Assembly: GCF_018502485.1 (NCBI RefSeq)
Contig: NZ_CP075546.1
Source: Methanospirillum purgamenti
Lineage (GTDB): Archaea; Halobacteriota; Methanomicrobia; Methanomicrobiales; Methanospirillaceae
Length of the DNA: 64,000 bases
Reading direction: 5' to 3' (one strand)
This document shows positions 60,725 through 64,000 of this stretch, one piece after another. The number at the start of each line of letters is the position of its first letter. Position 1 is the stretch's first letter. The translations under genes were made by a program, and so were the position numbers. The notes beneath the pieces were generated by a model. The model saw only the letters and a list, made by a program, of their open reading frames with translations, did not search any database and had not been told where the DNA came from.

Positions 60725-63661
60725 ATGGGATTATCCGGGAGATCGGTCTGTGGCGGATCATTGCGATTGAACAGATTTATTTTTGTGCTGAGTATTTTGT
60801 TTTGCGTTTTTGGTGTTGGTCTTGTGGTGGCTACCGGACCGAATAGTGCTGGCGGTGTGATGGTTCAGCCAGTGAAGGCTCCTATTAGTACTCCATCCGA
60901 GGGGAGTGTGCCGTCGCAGTGTGTTTCGCAGGTATTGGAAAGGTCGGTTATGAGTCCGGAACGGGGAACACTTGTTCAGCCGGGGATAGTATCTGGAATT
61001 ATATCTTCTGATAATGTCCATTCTCCAGATCAAAATTCACCGGAATTAGTGACTAATAATTATAATGATCACACGAATACAAGCATTAATGCCTCAAATT
61101 TGGGTGATATTTCCATTCAGGGAACGAGTGAAGTATCAATAAACATTCAGTCAACTCATCCTTATGCAAATAATTATGATTACACCTGGAGTAACTTGAA
61201 AGGTCCTTCTGGGACAAAACAGATGCGTATTCACTTCACAAAAATTGTTCTAGCTTATGGAGATCATTTATATTTGTTAGATGATGAAGGAAATGAATTA
61301 CAAGACTTTACTTATACTACGAAAGAAAATTATTATTCTGAATGGTTTACAGGAAACTCGTTTCAACTGCGGTTAAAAACGAATAGTAACACAAATGCCT
61401 ATGGCTTTACTTCAGATAAACTCGACTGTAGAACTTCCGATGCTCCTGAAACTACCAATATTGCAGAATCATTTCATGATTATGCAAATAATTATGATTA
61501 CACCTGGAGTAACTTGAATGGTCCTCCTGGGACTAAACAGATGCGTATTCACTTCACAAAAATTGTTTTAGCTTATGGAGATCATTTATATCTGTTAGAT
61601 AATGAAGGAAATGAATTACAAGACTTTACTTATACTACGAAAGAAAATTATTATTCTGAATGGTTTACAGGAAACTCGTTTCAACTGTGGTTAAAAACGA
61701 ATAGTAACACAAATGCCTATGGCTTTACATCAGATAAACTCGATTGTAGAACTTCCGATGCTCCTGTAACTACCAATATTGCAGAATCATTTCATGATTA
61801 TGCGAATAATTTTGATTACACCTGGAGTGGCTTGAATGGTCCTTCTGGGACTAAACAGATGCGTATTCACTTCACAAAAATTGTTTTAGCTTATGGAGAT
61901 CATTTATATCTGTTAGATAATGAAGGAAATGAACTACAAGACTTTACTTACACTACGAAAGAAAATTATTATTCTGAATGGTTTACAGGAAATTCATTTC
62001 AACTGCGGTTAAAAACGAATAGTAACACAAATGCCTATGGTTTTACTTCAGATAAACTCGACTGCAGAACTTCCGATGTTCCTGAAACAACTAATATTGC
62101 TGAATCATTTCATAATTATGCAAACAATTTTGAATACACCTGGCTAATTCAGGGAGATAGTAGTACCACTCAAATGCGTATTCACTTTACAAAAATTGAT
62201 CTAGCTTATGGAGATCATTTATATCTGTTAGATAATGAAGGAAATGAACTACAAGACTTTACTTACACCACGAAAGATAATTACTGGACCGAATGGTATA
62301 CTGGAAACTCTTTTCAACTGCGCTTGAAAACGAATGGAGACACAAATAAATATGGTTTCACTGTTGATAAGACCGATCCAGAGAGTGATCCAGTTCCAGT
62401 TTCACCAGTTGTAACAGCAATTTTCCCTTCCTCTGTAATTTCCGGGACAAATCCATTTGTAGTAACCAGTATTTCGGGTTTAAGGTTTTCAACAAGTGGG
62501 ACAGTCAATAAAATCCGCCTTGATGATGCAGCCGGACATTTTTTTGATTGTACAATGATAGGGACGGTTTCAGACGGTTCAATCACAGGAACACGGTTTA
62601 ATCTGGCCGGTGCCGCTGCAGGAGTATATTATGTTAAAGTTAGTAAAGATAACGGCAATACATGGATTTCTTCTTCGACGAAATTATTGACAATAACTGC
62701 TTCTGTATCTGGAAAAAACATCGGGGTCCTCCGTGGCAATAAATGGTATCTTGATAATAATGGCAATGGTGCATGGAATGGCCCCTCTACTGACCGTCAG
62801 TATACCTTCGGTCTATCCGGAGATAAACCGGTGACAGGCAACTGGAACTATGACGGAAAAACCAAAATCGGTGTCTTCCGTGGCAATAAATGGTATCTTG
62901 ATTATAATGGTAATGGTGTTTGGAATGGTCCCTCCACTGATCGTCAGTATACCTTCGGTCTTTCCGGAGATAAACCGATTACTGGTGACTGGAATGGCGA
63001 TGGTAAAGCCAAAATCGGTGTCTTCCGTGGCAATAAATGGTATCTTGATAATAATGGCAATGGTGCTTGGAATGGCCCCTCTACTGACCGTCAGTACACC
63101 TTTGGCCTATCTGGGGACACTCCGGTAACTGGTGACTGGAATGGCGATGGTAAAACTGACATCGGTGTCTTCCGAGGTAACAAATGGTATCTTGATAATA
63201 ATGGCAATGGTGCTTGGAATGGCCCCTCTTCTGATCGTGAGTACACCTTTGGCCTGGCAGGAGACAAACCGGTGACTGGGGACTGGAATGGTGATGGCAA
63301 GACTGACATCGGTGTCTACCGAGGAAACAAGTGGTATCTTGATTCTAGCGGAAATGGTGCCTGGGGTACTGGAGATAAAACGATTACCTTCGGTCTTTCC
63401 GGGGATACTCCGGTAACGGGAAAATGGTCAGGTTCCAGCGGTACTGCTTCAATTCAATCAGTTGATTTATACCCGATCACAAAACCTGAGAATACATTTA
63501 AAGTTCCGGATGTGGCAAGGCCGGTTGTGGCGGTTCCGAAAGTTGAGATGCCGGTGAAAAGCAACTCTGCCATGAATGTGATAACACAGGGAGTCGTACC
63601 CTCTCATTCAAATCCTCTTGTTTCAGGAGGAAAGAAGATCTCCGGAAATCCATTATCCTAA
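60725..63661 (+). CDS. Secreted protein with four CUB-like repeats, IPT-like domain and five C-terminal repeats
   Basis: 978 residues from ATG 60725, chosen by its ribosome site; GTG 60638 would add 29 residues in front of the signal. Signal segment FIFVLSILFCVFGVGLVVA. Four 106-residue repeats from about residue 147 (YANNYDYTWSNL, MRIHFTKIVLAYGDHLYLLD, FTYTTKENYYSEWFTGNSFQ) look like CUB or pre-peptidase C-type beta-sandwiches. An IPT-like domain (VTAIFPSSVISGTNPFVV) covers about 556-655. Five FG-GAP-like repeats start at 666, then the shared tail (VVAVPKVEMPVKSN, ending GNPLS). No catalytic domain: probably binding or structural. Confidence 0.9.
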   Translation: MGLSGRSVCGGSLRLNRFIFVLSILFCVFGVGLVVATGPNSAGGVMVQPVKAPISTPSEGSVPSQCVSQVLERSVMSPERGTLVQPGIVSGIISSDNVHSPDQNSPELVTNNYNDHTNTSINASNLGDISIQGTSEVSINIQSTHPYANNYDYTWSNLKGPSGTKQMRIHFTKIVLAYGDHLYLLDDEGNELQDFTYTTKENYYSEWFTGNSFQLRLKTNSNTNAYGFTSDKLDCRTSDAPETTNIAESFHDYANNYDYTWSNLNGPPGTKQMRIHFTKIVLAYGDHLYLLDNEGNELQDFTYTTKENYYSEWFTGNSFQLWLKTNSNTNAYGFTSDKLDCRTSDAPVTTNIAESFHDYANNFDYTWSGLNGPSGTKQMRIHFTKIVLAYGDHLYLLDNEGNELQDFTYTTKENYYSEWFTGNSFQLRLKTNSNTNAYGFTSDKLDCRTSDVPETTNIAESFHNYANNFEYTWLIQGDSSTTQMRIHFTKIDLAYGDHLYLLDNEGNELQDFTYTTKDNYWTEWYTGNSFQLRLKTNGDTNKYGFTVDKTDPESDPVPVSPVVTAIFPSSVISGTNPFVVTSISGLRFSTSGTVNKIRLDDAAGHFFDCTMIGTVSDGSITGTRFNLAGAAAGVYYVKVSKDNGNTWISSSTKLLTITASVSGKNIGVLRGNKWYLDNNGNGAWNGPSTDRQYTFGLSGDKPVTGNWNYDGKTKIGVFRGNKWYLDYNGNGVWNGPSTDRQYTFGLSGDKPITGDWNGDGKAKIGVFRGNKWYLDNNGNGAWNGPSTDRQYTFGLSGDTPVTGDWNGDGKTDIGVFRGNKWYLDNNGNGAWNGPSSDREYTFGLAGDKPVTGDWNGDGKTDIGVYRGNKWYLDSSGNGAWGTGDKTITFGLSGDTPVTGKWSGSSGTASIQSVDLYPITKPENTFKVPDVARPVVAVPKVEMPVKSNSAMNVITQGVVPSHSNPLVSGGKKISGNPLS
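61163..62385 (+). repeat. Four tandem 318-bp CUB-like repeats
   Basis: Units start at 61163, 61481, 61799 and 62117. Units 1-3 are nearly identical in DNA, unit 4 has diverged (WLIQGDSSTTQMRIHF, KDNYWTEWYTGNSF). The exact 318-bp period and high identity mean recent duplication, with copy number likely to vary between strains. Confidence 0.93.
62720..63432 (+). repeat. Five tandem repeats, CUB-like gene
   Basis: Unit 1 is the most divergent (IGVLRGNKWYLDNNGNG, TGNWNYDGKT). Units 3 and 4 share LDNNGNGAWNGPS. Unit 5 is the short GAWGTGDKT form ending TGKWSG, as in the other arrays. Confidence 0.93.
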
Positions 63662-64000
63662 TTTTTCCATGAAAATCCATATGAAATTGCACATGAACTC
63701 TAAATAATTGATTATCATGAGTTAGGCAATAGGTCTCGCCTTATGGGTGTTTTTCAAAATATTGAATCTTGTGATTCATTCTGTACATTTGTTTATTCCT
63801 ACAATGTGAATAGAAAATTCACTCCAATGAGAAAAGATCTCTCCAATTTAAGTATTAATCTATATATATCAGAATATCTAAAATCATTTCTTTAACTGGT
63901 CATATTGTCTTCATTTTATGCAATGTTCATGAATAATTCAGATGTAAGGTTTCAATTCCAAAAGACAAGAAAATATATGTACTCATGATGACTATTGCAC
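63662..64000. other. Downstream non-coding region to the window edge
   Basis: 339 bp, AT-rich, with no gene. ATCTATATATATCAGAATAT at about 63859-63878 is a strong TATA candidate and ATATATGTACTCATGATGAC near the edge may be the leader of a further gene outside the window, possibly a sixth member of the array. Confidence 0.4.

Noticed and set aside
60649..60846. Short gene from ATG 60649 (65 codons)
   Set aside because: It overlaps the signal peptide of the CUB-like protein in another frame; the in-frame ATG 60725 has a well-spaced ribosome site, so this is most likely chance.
1..64000. tRNA, rRNA, prophage or integrase-attachment features
   Set aside because: Reading both strands I found no clover-leaf-like gene, no ribosomal sequence, no phage structural gene and no integrase.

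Overview
The window reads as a stretch of a methanogenic archaeon, most likely Methanospirillum (the M. hungatei group). The support is three archaellin genes with the class III leader typical of that genus, many secreted PEGA/IPT/FG-GAP-like proteins, family-sized AAA-ATPase/PD-(D/E)XK and Rpn nuclease genes, archaeal TATA-type promoters and frequent GTG/TTG starts. The species call is inference. I see no tRNA, rRNA, CRISPR array, prophage or replication origin.

Region 1 (1-10721) is a surface-sugar cluster. It holds two SDR dehydrogenases, a split transketolase, a NodB-like deacetylase, two left-handed beta-helix acyltransferases, CDP-glucose synthesis (RfbF, RfbG), an RfbC-like epimerase and a sugar epimerase/reductase. 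An AAA-ATPase/nuclease gene and a hicBA toxin-antitoxin pair are embedded in it. Region 2 (10722-16660) is a decay zone. A DUF4143 ATPase gene is split by a 232-bp element with a perfect 6-bp target duplication. An IS1634-like element follows, then two eroding extra copies of the sugar epimerase, a repeat-bearing acylphosphatase-like gene and a DUF4258/YgiT-type pair whose second gene is frameshifted.

Region 3 (16657-27586) is a compact same-strand cluster of four radical SAM/SPASM proteins, an aldo/keto reductase-ferredoxin fusion, a TIGR04076-like cysteine protein, two FkbM methyltransferases with N-terminal Rossmann domains and two glycosyltransferases. No precursor peptide is visible, so a surface glycan or other small molecule is the more likely substrate. 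Region 4 (27587-33654) is a second graveyard: two near-identical Rpn nuclease copies, a HEPN-MNT pair with a broken HEPN, nuclease remnants and an IS66 element with a frameshifted transposase.

Region 5 (33655-47548) holds a flippase, two GT4 glycosyltransferases and a GT39-like membrane protein, then three archaellins interleaved with an anchored TPR protein, a membrane HEAT-repeat protein, an unknown protein, a small TPR protein, GalU and UDP-glucose dehydrogenase. These would make and move N-glycan or surface-glycan precursors next to the archaellins that probably receive them.

Region 6 (47549-64000) is the most striking. Five large secreted proteins lie in a row, each with a different N-terminal domain set (subtilase plus papain in one chain; a GHTSHGSQ-type domain; a C39-like peptidase; a seven-repeat SBBP propeller; four CUB-like repeats). 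All five end in exactly five copies of a roughly 49-residue FG-GAP-like repeat and four share a clear C-terminal tail ending in NPL-x, with a weaker version in the first. This looks like one cell-surface or sheath attachment module carrying different effectors.
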